Source: Fibrobacterota bacterium (lineage in GTDB: Bacteria; Fibrobacterota; Fibrobacteria; UBA11236). From it: 39,784 bases of DNA. The notes beneath the pieces were generated by a model. That model made no database searches. It was not told the DNA's origin and worked only from the letters and a program-made list of their open reading frames with translations. Each line of letters starts with the position of its first letter. Position 1 is the first letter of the stretch. Location: NCBI GenBank assembly GCA_023249635.1, contig JAHFCH010000035.1, positions 1-39,784 of the forward strand, written 5' to 3'. The translations under genes were made by a program, and so were the position numbers. Shown here piece by piece: positions 32,524-39,784 of the stretch.

Positions 32524-33879
32524 TTAGCGGGCCCTAAATCGTTGCACATCGGCCTTATCGAGGAGTCCGAGATCCCATTGCAAATCGAATTTAGCGAATT
32601 TTGAACCGACTTCGAAACGGATCCGATCGGTGCCCGCGAGCACCAAATCCAGGCCCAGGAAGCCGCCTTGGCGGAAATCCCCTTCCAGGAGCGCATTATG
32701 GTCCCACAGGCTCGCGGCCTCCCATCCCAAAATGCCCTGTAAGGCGTAAAATCCCCCCCAACTCCAGAAGGAGAAGTTCCGTTTGCGTACCAGATCGATG
32801 CGGTTTTCCAGGGTCAGAATGCACTCGCTTTTTCCCTGCAGGGCATCATGGGCGTAACCGCGCAAGGTATTGGCGCCTCCGGCATGGAACTGATCGTACC
32901 GTCCGAAGCCCTTTCCGGATTCGCCATCCCGGTATTGCCACAGCGCGCCGGCGGCCAGGTTCTGACGCTCGGCCCAGGGGTAATAGGCGCGCGTATCGGA
33001 CAGCCACTCGCGGTAATCGGCGGGCCCGCCCAGGAATCCGCCGTTCTGCATGAGCCGGAGTTCCTGGTACAGCCCGCGCCGCGGAAGATGCCGCCGGTCC
33101 CGCCCGTCCCAACGTAGGCCGACCGCCATTCTCGGGACCCAATCCCCGGATGAATCCAGGAGGATGCCCGAGGCCCCCGGCACGCCGCCGGCCAAATGGA
33201 ACAGTTCGGCCCCATATAATATATAGGCGGGTTCGGGCCAACCGTATTCCCCCATCCCCAAGGCGAGGTCGAGCTTGGTGCGCCACGACTCCTCGCGGAA
33301 CGCTTCGAAGGTGTTGTAGCTATCCACCCGCAGCACGGCGAAATCGTATTGCAATGGGACGATCCAGATGCGTGAGGAACTCACGGAAGCCTGGGCTTCG
33401 GTGGTGCCGCCGAAACGGGTAATGAATTCGGCGCGTATCCCCTGCCCCAGGAAATTCACGGAGGCCAGCGCCGGCCCCAGACTCAACCCATCCTGTTCGG
33501 TTTTCGCCACCGCGACGAACGGGATATAAGGCGGCAGTTCCTTGAAGCGATAGGTCAAGGCCACCTGGTTATCATGGACATCGGTCTCGAGAAAGACTTC
33601 CGAAAAAATGTCCAAGTCCTCGAGCTTGGCCTGTTCCAATTCCCATTTCGCGCAGGTGAACGGATCGCCGGGATGGTTGCGCAACTCGCGCGCCACCACG
33701 CCTGCGCTCGTAGTGCGCAGTCCCTGAAAATCCTGGAAGGTGACGTTGCGCCCTTCGGCCTCCCGGCAAACATCCGCGGATGCGGTGACGGAGGAAGCCA
33801 GGGCCAGGCAGGCCATGGATGCCAGGCGGGCCAAACCAACGAGGCCGGTCGCTGAATACCGGTAGGATCGGGATCGCAT
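32524..33879 (-). CDS. Omp85-family outer-membrane protein with one POTRA domain
   Basis: 451 residues. A signal peptide (about 1-35) precedes a single POTRA-like domain (about 43-118; NVTFQDFQGLRTTSAGVVARE and LEDLDIFSEVFLET). The rest is a barrel with GLRWDGRDRRHLPRRGLYQEL and the surface-antigen motif ANTLRGYAHDAL (RGF/RGY of the Omp85 L6 loop). Length and one POTRA set it apart from BamA (five) and TamA (three), so it is probably an accessory Omp85, for insertion or transport of a specific client. The terminal residues end in Arg rather than Phe, unusual for a barrel. ATG at 33879 has a TAGCTT-type box nine bases upstream. Confidence 0.83.
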   Translation of the reverse strand: MRSRSYRYSATGLVGLARLASMACLALASSVTASADVCREAEGRNVTFQDFQGLRTTSAGVVARELRNHPGDPFTCAKWELEQAKLEDLDIFSEVFLETDVHDNQVALTYRFKELPPYIPFVAVAKTEQDGLSLGPALASVNFLGQGIRAEFITRFGGTTEAQASVSSSRIWIVPLQYDFAVLRVDSYNTFEAFREESWRTKLDLALGMGEYGWPEPAYILYGAELFHLAGGVPGASGILLDSSGDWVPRMAVGLRWDGRDRRHLPRRGLYQELRLMQNGGFLGGPADYREWLSDTRAYYPWAERQNLAAGALWQYRDGESGKGFGRYDQFHAGGANTLRGYAHDALQGKSECILTLENRIDLVRKRNFSFWSWGGFYALQGILGWEAASLWDHNALLEGDFRQGGFLGLDLVLAGTDRIRFEVGSKFAKFDLQWDLGLLDKADVQRFRAR

Positions 33880-33968
33880 GCGGCGGGAAAGCTAGCAAAA
33901 CGGCACCCTGGGGCTTCCCGCAGCCGTAGCCCGCCTATGTATCTTTCGGGTCCAACCCGGGAGCATCC

Positions 33969-34397
33969 ATGCGCGAAGCCTTGCTTTTCATCCACTTCAT
34001 CGGCTTGGCCTTGGGACTGGGAACCGGCTTCTCCTATATGGCCTTGGGGATCGCCACCAAGAACATGACCCCGGCGGAAAAGGCGCCTTTCTTCCTGCGC
34101 GCCTTCGTGCTGAGCAAGAACGGGAACATCGGGCTGGCGCTGCTGCTGCTGAGCGGACTCGGGCTTTTTTTCCTGGAAGGGCCCGCCAACCTAATGGCCG
34201 CGGGCGGCGTCTACTTCAAGATCAAGCTGGTCCTCTTCGGCATCCTGGTTTGCCTCATCGGTTACCTGAGCATGCTGCTGGCCAAGATCAAGCGCGCCGG
34301 CGGCGGTCCCCTGATGGCCAAGATCCCCAAGATCAGCCCCTTCTCGCTGATGACCACGATCCTCATCGTGCTGATGGCGGTCTTGGCATTCCGCTGA
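33969..34397 (+). CDS. Four-helix small membrane protein, unknown
   Basis: 142 residues with four hydrophobic segments (about 4-24, 52-70, 78-100 and 122-140). There is a His in the first helix (FIHFIGLALGLG), as in some DUF2269-like or CopD-like proteins, but I cannot assign a family firmly. The ATG at 33969 has GGGAG seven bases ahead. It is followed after 37 bases by the WYL regulator gene on the same strand. Confidence 0.75.
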   Translation: MREALLFIHFIGLALGLGTGFSYMALGIATKNMTPAEKAPFFLRAFVLSKNGNIGLALLLLSGLGLFFLEGPANLMAAGGVYFKIKLVLFGILVCLIGYLSMLLAKIKRAGGGPLMAKIPKISPFSLMTTILIVLMAVLAFR

Positions 34398-34434
34398 CCC
34401 CGGCCACCGTCCCCAGGTAACCCGGAAGCTACCC

Positions 34435-35121
34435 ATGTCCCGCGCCCGCCGCCTGCTCGAACTGCTGGAGATCCTGCGGCGCCATAAATACCCTGTGACG
34501 GGCGCCGCCCTGGCCGCCGAGCTCGGCATCAGTCCGCGCTCCCTGTACCGCGATGTCGCGACCCTGCAATCCCAGGGCGCCCGCATCGATGGGGCCGCGG
34601 GCCTGGGCTACCTCCTCAAGCCGGGATTCACCCTTCCGCCCCTGATGTTCCAGGAGGAAGAGCTGGAAGCCCTGGCTCTGGGCGCCGAATGGGTACGCGA
34701 ACGCGGGGATGCCAAGCTGGCCGAAGCCGCGGGCCAGGCTCTGGCCAAGATCGCCGCTGTGCTGCCGCCCCAACAACGCGGGGACCTGGATGCCTCCACC
34801 CTATTGGTCCCCACCTTCGCGGCCAAATCCCGCACCGACGCGCATGTCCCCGCTTTGCGCAAGGCCATCCGCGGGGAAAAGAAGGTAAAGCTCATCTACC
34901 GCGATGCCGAGGGGCGCGGATCGGAACGCGTCATCTGGCCTTTCGCCCTGGCCTATTTCGACTCGGCCCAGGTGGCCGTGGCGTGGTGCGAAATGCGCCA
35001 AGGCTTTCGCCATTTCCGCACCGACCGGATGGAAGGGCTTACAGTCGTCGATTCCCGCTACCCCAAGGGCCGCCAGGCTTTGCTGGAAGAATGGCGGACC
35101 CTGGAAGGCATCCGCGATTGA
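34435..35121 (+). CDS. YafY-type HTH/WYL-domain transcriptional regulator
   Basis: 228 residues. An N-terminal winged helix (about 2-60, ARRLLELLEILRRHKYPVTG and ELGISPRSLYRDVATLQSQG) is followed by a WYL sensor domain (about 130-215, with VKLIYRDAEGRGSERVIWPF and WCEMRQGFRHFRTDRM). WYL proteins of this type sense a small ligand or nucleic acid and control nearby stress genes. A perfect inverted repeat lies just downstream, before a VOC gene, and is a likely target. ATG at 34435 has GGAAG ahead. Confidence 0.9.
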   Translation: MSRARRLLELLEILRRHKYPVTGAALAAELGISPRSLYRDVATLQSQGARIDGAAGLGYLLKPGFTLPPLMFQEEELEALALGAEWVRERGDAKLAEAAGQALAKIAAVLPPQQRGDLDASTLLVPTFAAKSRTDAHVPALRKAIRGEKKVKLIYRDAEGRGSERVIWPFALAYFDSAQVAVAWCEMRQGFRHFRTDRMEGLTVVDSRYPKGRQALLEEWRTLEGIRD

Positions 35122-35142
35122 TGCCTCGCTTCGGGGATTCCG

Positions 35143-35170
35143 GCGACTGCTGACAGGATCTGGCAGTCGC
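35143..35170 (+). promoter_or_regulatory. Candidate operator: 8-base inverted repeat before VOC gene
   Basis: GCGACTGC (35143-35150) and GCAGTCGC (35163-35170) are perfect inverted copies around a 12-base spacer TGACAGGATCTG. The spacer extends the dyad with CTGACAG/CTGGCAG-like half-sites. It lies between a WYL regulator and a VOC gene. No T tract follows, so an operator is more likely than a terminator. Confidence 0.45.
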
Positions 35171-35229
35171 GGCGCTTATCCTTATCCCATGCCGGCGGAA
35201 TTTTCCCCCGGCCGGAAAAGGAAAATGCC

Positions 35230-35595
35230 ATGAGCGAGCCCACTACCATCATCCTGTATGTCGAAAACGTCGCCAGCAGCTGCGGATTCTATACGACCCT
35301 GCTCGACAAGGCTCCGGTGGAGCAATCCCCCAACTTCGCCATGTACGCGATGGCTTCCGGCGTAATGCTCGGGTTATGGGCGGGCCATGACGTGCAGCCC
35401 CGACCCAAGGGGGCCGGCGGCGGATGCGAGCTGGCCATCACGGCACCGGACGATGCGACGGTCGATCGCATGCACGCGGAGTGGAGCGGCCGCGGCTGGG
35501 GTATCGCGCAGAAACCGGTAAAGATGGATTTCGGGTATACCTTCACCGCCCTGGATCCCGACGGCCACCGGTTGCGGGTGATGGCGCTGGCCTGA
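35230..35595 (+). CDS. VOC-superfamily (glyoxalase/bleomycin-resistance-like) protein
   Basis: 121 residues in one vicinal-oxygen-chelate fold: TTIILYVENVASSCGFYTTLL at the N-terminus, then LDKAPVEQ, and a closing YTFTALDPDGHRLRVMAL, which is the family's C-terminal signature (DPDGHRLR). Such proteins can be metal-dependent isomerases or drug-binding proteins; the substrate is unknown. ATG at 35230 has AAGGAAA ahead. It is preceded by the WYL regulator and a candidate operator, so it is probably the regulated target. Confidence 0.85.
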   Translation: MSEPTTIILYVENVASSCGFYTTLLDKAPVEQSPNFAMYAMASGVMLGLWAGHDVQPRPKGAGGGCELAITAPDDATVDRMHAEWSGRGWGIAQKPVKMDFGYTFTALDPDGHRLRVMALA

Positions 35596-35657
35596 TCCGC
35601 GCGAGCGGCCCTGGGCGCCTCGGCCGGTTCAGAATCGACCGCCGGGGGCGCCGCCGT

Positions 35658-36026
35658 TTATTTCGAAGGGAGGGTGGAGACGTACTCGACGGATTTCTCC
35701 GCCAGGTCGCTCCATTTGGCTTGATGGGAGGCCGGGATTTGCACCCATTCCTTCATGGCGCGCCCTTGGCCGGAAGGATCCCACAGCTTGGAGCCCTTAA
35801 GTTTGAGCGCATCCTCACGGGCCTGACCGCTCAGCTTGAGCACGAGATCGCCTTCGAAGAGGGCCATGAAGCCGTTGCCCTTGTACTTCATGCAATCCTT
35901 GCCGAACATTTTGGATCTCTCGGCCTTGCGGCCGCGCGCCAACTCCCCCGCCAGCGCGTCGAAGGCACCCAAAGATTGGGCGGCCCCGGGCTTCACAGTA
36001 TCTTTCGCGTTACGCGTATCAGACAA
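35658..36026 (-). CDS. TfoX N-terminal domain-like protein
   Basis: 122 residues. The central block SKMFGKDCMKYKGNGFMALF and DLVLKLSG resembles the TfoX/Sxy N-terminal domain, and the end has GRAMKEWVQIP, as in small stand-alone members of that family. A competence role should not be assumed for these short forms. The start is TTG at 36026 with GGAGG four bases upstream. It lies 61 bases downstream of gnd on the same strand; a GC-rich inverted repeat in the gap has no T tract. Confidence 0.75.
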   Translation of the reverse strand: MSDTRNAKDTVKPGAAQSLGAFDALAGELARGRKAERSKMFGKDCMKYKGNGFMALFEGDLVLKLSGQAREDALKLKGSKLWDPSGQGRAMKEWVQIPASHQAKWSDLAEKSVEYVSTLPSK

Positions 36027-36087
36027 GTTACCTCCGATGCGGGTTAACCGGCCCCCTCCGGACGCGAAGAGGGCCGGCCCGGTAGGG

Positions 36088-37509
36088 CTAAGGCTGCATC
36101 CACTCGGTGTGGAATACGCCCGGCTTGTCGATGCGTTCGTAGGTATGCGCGCCGAAATAGTCGCGCTGCGCCTGGAGCAGGTTGGCCGGCAGCGAGGCGC
36201 TGCGGTACTGATCGTAATAGGAAAGCGCCGAGCTGAAGGCCGGGATGGCGATGCCGTTTTTGGTCGCCTCGGAAACCGCCAGGCGCCAGTTGGCCTGGCT
36301 CTTACGGATCACTTCGGTGAAGTACGGGGCCAGGATCAGGTTCGCCAACTTGGGATCGGTATCGTAGGCCTTCTTGATCTCGTCCAGGAACTGGGCCCGG
36401 ATGATGCAGCCGCCGCGCCAGAGCATGGCGATTTCGCCGTAGTGCAGGTCCCACTTGTACTCCGCGGCCGCGGCGCGCAAAAGCTGATAACCCTGGGCGT
36501 AGGACATGATCTTGCTTGCGAAGAGCGCGTCGTGGATGGCGGGCAGGAACTTGGCCTTGTCGAGATTGAAGGTCATTTCCGGGGCAGGCAGCTTGGCACT
36601 GGCGGCCACGCGTTCATCCTTCATGGAACTGAGGGAACGCGCCACTACGGCTTCCATCATGGTCGGGATCGGGATGCCCAGATCGAAGGCGTTCTGGGAA
36701 GTCCACTTGCCCGTGCCCTTCTGGCCGGCCTTGTCCAGGATCACGTCCACCAGCGGCTTGCCGGTATCCGGATCCTTCTTGGCGAGGATGTCGCGGGTGA
36801 TTTCGATGAGGTAGGAGTTGAGCGGGCCCTTGTACCATTCGGCGAAGACCTGGCCGATCTCGGGCGCCGACATCTTGAGCAAAACCTTCATCATGTAATA
36901 GGCTTCGCAGATCAGCTGCATGTCGCCGTACTCGATGCCGTTGTGGACCATCTTCACGTAATGGCCCGCGCCGTCGGCGCCGACCCATTCGCAACAAGGG
37001 ATATCGTTGTTGGGGCCGACCTTGGCGGCGATGGCCTGGAAGATGTGTTTGACTTCGGGCCAACCCGAAGTGGAGCCGCCGGGCATGATGGACGGGCCCT
37101 TGAGCGCGCCCTCTTCGCCGCCGGATACGCCCACGCCCATGAAGCGGAAGCCCTTGGCATCCAAATCCTTGGTGCGGCGGATGGAGTCGGGGAAAAAGCT
37201 GTTGCCGCCGTCGATGAGAATGTCACCCTTGTCGAGCAGGGGCACCAACTGGTTGATGAGATCGTCCACGGCAGGACCGGCCTTGACCATCATCATGATC
37301 TTACGGGGGGACTTGAGCGAGCCTACGAATTCCTTGAGGGTGTGGGCGCCGACCAGCTTCTTGCCCTTGCCGCGACCGTTGACCAATTCGTCCACCTTGG
37401 ACGTGGTACGGTTGAACACCGCCACGGTATAGCCGCGGCTTTCCATGTTGAGTACGAGGTTTTCCCCCATTACCGCCAGGCCGATAAGTCCGATATCCGC
37501 TGTCGCCAT
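36088..37509 (-). CDS. gnd: 6-phosphogluconate dehydrogenase, decarboxylating
   Basis: 473 residues, standard for the long-chain Gnd type. The N-terminal Rossmann loop is [19 protein letters not shown] with the NADP-specifying NRTTSKV. The substrate site has [20 protein letters not shown] and [20 protein letters not shown], including the catalytic Lys-His-Asn set; the C-terminal tail has [14 protein letters not shown]. It catalyses oxidative decarboxylation to ribulose 5-phosphate in the pentose phosphate pathway. The ATG at 37509 is chosen for its AGGAG six bases upstream over a longer open frame to 37629. Confidence 0.97.
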   Translation of the reverse strand: MATADIGLIGLAVMGENLVLNMESRGYTVAVFNRTTSKVDELVNGRGKGKKLVGAHTLKEFVGSLKSPRKIMMMVKAGPAVDDLINQLVPLLDKGDILIDGGNSFFPDSIRRTKDLDAKGFRFMGVGVSGGEEGALKGPSIMPGGSTSGWPEVKHIFQAIAAKVGPNNDIPCCEWVGADGAGHYVKMVHNGIEYGDMQLICEAYYMMKVLLKMSAPEIGQVFAEWYKGPLNSYLIEITRDILAKKDPDTGKPLVDVILDKAGQKGTGKWTSQNAFDLGIPIPTMMEAVVARSLSSMKDERVAASAKLPAPEMTFNLDKAKFLPAIHDALFASKIMSYAQGYQLLRAAAAEYKWDLHYGEIAMLWRGGCIIRAQFLDEIKKAYDTDPKLANLILAPYFTEVIRKSQANWRLAVSEATKNGIAIPAFSSALSYYDQYRSASLPANLLQAQRDYFGAHTYERIDKPGVFHTEWMQP

Positions 37510-37880
37510 GTTTTTCTCCTGAAGTCTTGGTCTCCCGCCGGCGCGCCGCCGGGAGGCCGTCGGACGAACCGCCCCGCGGGGTTCTACCCCGTCCCAAGAG
37601 CGGCCCTTGTCCTGCCGCGGTCGCGGCAATCGCCGTTAACCGTGACAGTCGTGAAAGTTAGCTAAGATCGCGTTGAGTGCGGCCGGCCCGCGTCCGAGGG
37701 CAACCCTTCGCGCCCGCCGGCGGTCTAAGCGCTCCGACATGGTGCATTGGGCCTTCCCCCGCCTTACGGAAGACCCGGCGGATAAGGGTTTCGGAAAGTC
37801 CGGTTTTGTAATTTCCCCCGTATGAATTCACAGCCTGCCGGGTCCCGACCCTCGGCGAAACCTTCCGAAAGGACCGTGCC
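37510..37880. other. Divergent gnd/degP intergenic region
   Basis: No gene is seen in this 371-base gap. It must contain promoters for gnd (minus) and the protease (plus), but no strong -35/-10 pair stands out. A near-perfect palindrome at 37532-37555 (CTCCCG, C, CGGCG mirrored) lies in the gnd leader about 23 bases upstream of its ATG. A TTAGCTAA palindrome sits near 37659-37667. Ribosome sites are AGGAG for gnd and AAGGA eight bases before 37881 for the protease. Confidence 0.4.
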
Positions 37881-39434
37881 ATGAAGGCCTTCCGTATTCC
37901 GCTGACCGTATTCTCGTTCCTGCTCGCCGGCTCCCTGGCCGCGACTTCCGTAGCCGCCAAGGACTCCAAGGACGATCCGCGCCCCAAGCGCGGCAGCCTC
38001 GATCTGGGTAAGGGCAAACCCGCAGCCACCGACCCGGCCAAGATCGAACTCCTGAACGGCACCTTCGGAAAGGTGGTCGAGGCCGTCGCCCCATGCGTGG
38101 TCGCGGTCAACACCGAGAAGAAATGGTCGGAGCAGGATAAGCAGATGCAGCATCCTTTCTTCGAATTCTTCGGCATGCCCAACCAGCAGGAACCGGAGGA
38201 CAATTCGCCCAAGCGTAACGTGCCGCTGGGCGGCGGTTCGGGTTTCATCGTCAACAAGCAGGGCTACGTATTCACCAATGCCCACGTGGTGGAGGGCGCC
38301 GACATCGTAAAGGTGAGCCTGGTGAACAAGAAGACCTACGTGGCCAAGGTGGTCGGCGTCGACAAAAAGGCCGACGTGGCCGTTCTCAAAATCAAGGCCC
38401 CCACCGAGGATTTGCCCGTCATCGCCTTCGGCGATTCCCGCAAGCTCGTCATCGGCGAATGGGTCATGGCCATCGGCAATCCTTTCGGTCTGCAGAATAC
38501 CGTGACCAGCGGCATCGTGTCGGCCAAGGGCCGCCGCGATCAGGGCGGGCAAGGCGATGCCTACCAGGATTTCATCCAGACCGACGCCGCCGTGAACCCG
38601 GGCAATTCGGGTGGACCGCTGGTGAACCTCAAAGGCGAAGTGGTGGGCATCAACTCCAGCATATACACCCGCACCGGCGGCTACATGGGCGTGAGCTTCG
38701 CTATCCCGATCAACATGGCCGTGAAGGTGGCCGAGGATCTGATCTACGAGGGCAAGGTGACGCGCGGCTACCTGGGCATCGGCATCGACAATGTCTCCGA
38801 GAACCTGGCCGAGGCCATGGGCCTGCCCAACACCGACGGTTGCCTGGTGCGCGAAGTGATGAAGAACGGCCCCGCCGCCAAGGGCGGGCTCAAGGAAGGC
38901 GACATCATTCTAAAGGTGGAAGGTATCGCGGTACAGGACGCCGCGGACCTGCGCAATCGCGTGGCGGATCTGAAGCCCGGCGACAAGTACGATTTCGAGG
39001 TCCTGCGCGACGGGAAGCGAAGCGGCATCGGCATCAAGATCGGCGCCAAGCCCGAGGACGCGGAGAACACCGGGGACGATGCCGTGTCGGCGCCGGAGCC
39101 CGATGAGGAGAACGGAAGCTTCTTCTCCAAGAAACTGGGAATCCATTTCGGGACCTTGGACAAGGAAGCCCGGGTGAAATACGGCATCCCCAATGATCAG
39201 GGTGGAGTGGTGATTACGGGAGTATCGGACGGATCCAGCGCGGCGGAGAATGGCCTGATTGAAGGCATGGTGCTGTCCAATTACAAGCGCCAGGCCGACG
39301 GCGGCTTCCTGAAAATCGAGGATCCCAAGAAACTGCTGGCAGCGGTAAAGAGCCTGAAACCGGGCGAGAAGATCGCATTCAAGGTATTCTTCAAAGGCCG
39401 GACCGATTTTATCGCTTTGCAGTCCGAAGAGTAG
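37881..39434 (+). CDS. degP: Periplasmic Do/HtrA-type serine protease
   Basis: 517 residues. A signal peptide (1-26, ending SVAA) gives periplasmic location. The trypsin-like domain shows the catalytic triad: His135 in FTNAHVVEGAD, Asp165 in KADVAVLKI and Ser243 in NPGNSGGPL. PDZ1 covers about residues 293-395 (GYLGIGIDNVSENLAEAMGL, AKGGLKEGDIILKVEG) and PDZ2 the last 95 residues, with a less usual GVVITGVSDGSSAAENGLIEG. It degrades or refolds damaged envelope proteins, useful with so many outer-membrane barrels nearby. An acidic Pro/Glu linker separates the PDZ domains. ATG at 37881 has AAGGA ahead. Confidence 0.95.
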   Translation: MKAFRIPLTVFSFLLAGSLAATSVAAKDSKDDPRPKRGSLDLGKGKPAATDPAKIELLNGTFGKVVEAVAPCVVAVNTEKKWSEQDKQMQHPFFEFFGMPNQQEPEDNSPKRNVPLGGGSGFIVNKQGYVFTNAHVVEGADIVKVSLVNKKTYVAKVVGVDKKADVAVLKIKAPTEDLPVIAFGDSRKLVIGEWVMAIGNPFGLQNTVTSGIVSAKGRRDQGGQGDAYQDFIQTDAAVNPGNSGGPLVNLKGEVVGINSSIYTRTGGYMGVSFAIPINMAVKVAEDLIYEGKVTRGYLGIGIDNVSENLAEAMGLPNTDGCLVREVMKNGPAAKGGLKEGDIILKVEGIAVQDAADLRNRVADLKPGDKYDFEVLRDGKRSGIGIKIGAKPEDAENTGDDAVSAPEPDEENGSFFSKKLGIHFGTLDKEARVKYGIPNDQGGVVITGVSDGSSAAENGLIEGMVLSNYKRQADGGFLKIEDPKKLLAAVKSLKPGEKIAFKVFFKGRTDFIALQSEE

Positions 39435-39507
39435 CCATCCGTGCGGGTCTGTCCGACCGGGTGATCCGGGCGGACGGATCCCCCGGCCGTTTACTACACT
39501 GGGGATC

Positions 39508-39784
39508 ATGAGCGCCCCGATCCGCTTCGCCCTATCGTTCGCCGCTACGCTGGCCGCCGCTTCGGCGGTTCCGTCGGCGGCCGACATCCCCTTCACGAAG
39601 ATTACCATCGACGCAGCCAGCCCTCCCGATCCGTGGATGAAAACCGCCGGGGATTTCACCGGAGACGGATTCGCCGACGTAGTGGTGTGCGGCTCGAAGG
39701 GCCCGCTGATCCTCTACGCTTATCCTGATTGGAAAAAGACGCAGCTGGCCTCCTCGGCCTCGAGCGAAAGCGGAAGCGCCGCCG
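39508..39784 (+). CDS. Secreted FG-GAP/VCBS-repeat protein, partial (C-terminus beyond window)
   Basis: The first 92 residues are visible, running off the window end. A signal peptide (about 1-25, ending PSAA) is followed by AGDFTGDGFADVVVCG, the calcium-binding DxDGxxD-like core of FG-GAP/VCBS repeats, and LILYAYPDWKKTQL. Such proteins form beta-propellers with ligand or carbohydrate binding at the surface. The ATG at 39508 lies two bases after GGGGA and 7 bases after a TACACT box (39495-39500). The full domain count cannot be seen. Confidence 0.75.
   Translation, partial: MSAPIRFALSFAATLAAASAVPSAADIPFTKITIDAASPPDPWMKTAGDFTGDGFADVVVCGSKGPLILYAYPDWKKTQLASSASSESGSAA

Noticed and set aside
36046-36080. 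GC-rich inverted repeat after gnd as a terminator
   Set aside because: The stem is imperfect and no T tract follows, and the next gene is on the same strand; not enough evidence.
39435-39507. Inverted repeat between the protease and FG-GAP genes as a terminator
   Set aside because: The pairing is interrupted and lacks a T tract; left uncalled.
1-39784. CRISPR array, tRNA or rRNA genes
   Set aside because: No regularly spaced direct repeats and no recognisable tRNA or rRNA sequence on either strand.

Overview
The window is high-GC, densely packed chromosomal DNA from a Gram-negative, diderm bacterium. Outer-membrane barrel proteins, an Omp85 protein, a periplasmic HtrA protease and dTDP-rhamnose/glycosyltransferase genes show the envelope type. 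A multi-membrane DUF2723-TPR protein, DUF1080 proteins with C-terminal sorting-like domains and a large lineage-specific barrel family suggest Fibrobacterota or a relative in the FCB group. That placement is inference; there is no rRNA or other decisive marker.

Layout. (i) 1-8324, minus strand: an envelope glycan block with a DUF2723-TPR membrane protein, a GT4 glycosyltransferase, a flippase-like LPG-synthase-type membrane protein, a membrane-anchored GT2, dTDP-4-dehydrorhamnose reductase, a polyprenyl-phosphate mannose synthase type GT2 and a further GT2 cut by the window edge. Many of these genes overlap by ATGA or are a few bases apart. (ii) 8314-12339, minus strand: riboflavin genes ribD-ribE-ribBA-ribH followed by nusB, running directly into block (i). 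The GTP cyclohydrolase II half of RibBA looks degenerate, and a small tandem repeat capable of forming UUCG-capped hairpins lies between ribD and ribE. (iii) 12406-23744, minus strand: the most unusual region. A four-gene cassette (one DUF1080 secreted protein followed by three different outer-membrane barrel proteins) occurs twice in tandem with the same gene order. By residue patterns the partners are 22485-23744 with 16882-18006, 20887-22350 with 15208-16800, 19530-20861 with 13799-15208, and 18201-19514 with 12406-13788. The last member carries an in-frame TAG exactly where its paralogues have a conserved Trp. (iv) 24172-28255, plus strand: a hybrid histidine kinase with a collapsed N-terminal receiver domain, a COG0731-like radical SAM protein, a small membrane protein and rsmE. 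(v) 28252-33879, minus strand: a second flippase-like protein, rnhB, purN, a B12-binding radical SAM protein and a single-POTRA Omp85 protein. (vi) 33969-39784: a small membrane protein, a WYL regulator with a candidate operator before a VOC-family gene, a TfoX-N-like protein, gnd, a degP-type protease and the start of an FG-GAP/VCBS repeat protein.

How it fits together: blocks (i), (iii) and (v) point to heavy investment in the outer envelope: sugar-lipid donors, glycan flipping, protein glycosylation and a duplicated secreted-lectin/hydrolase plus triple-barrel system that may bind or import a glycan or other ligand. The function of the duplicated cassette is not established by the sequence. 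Domain calls come from motif recognition by eye, without database searches.
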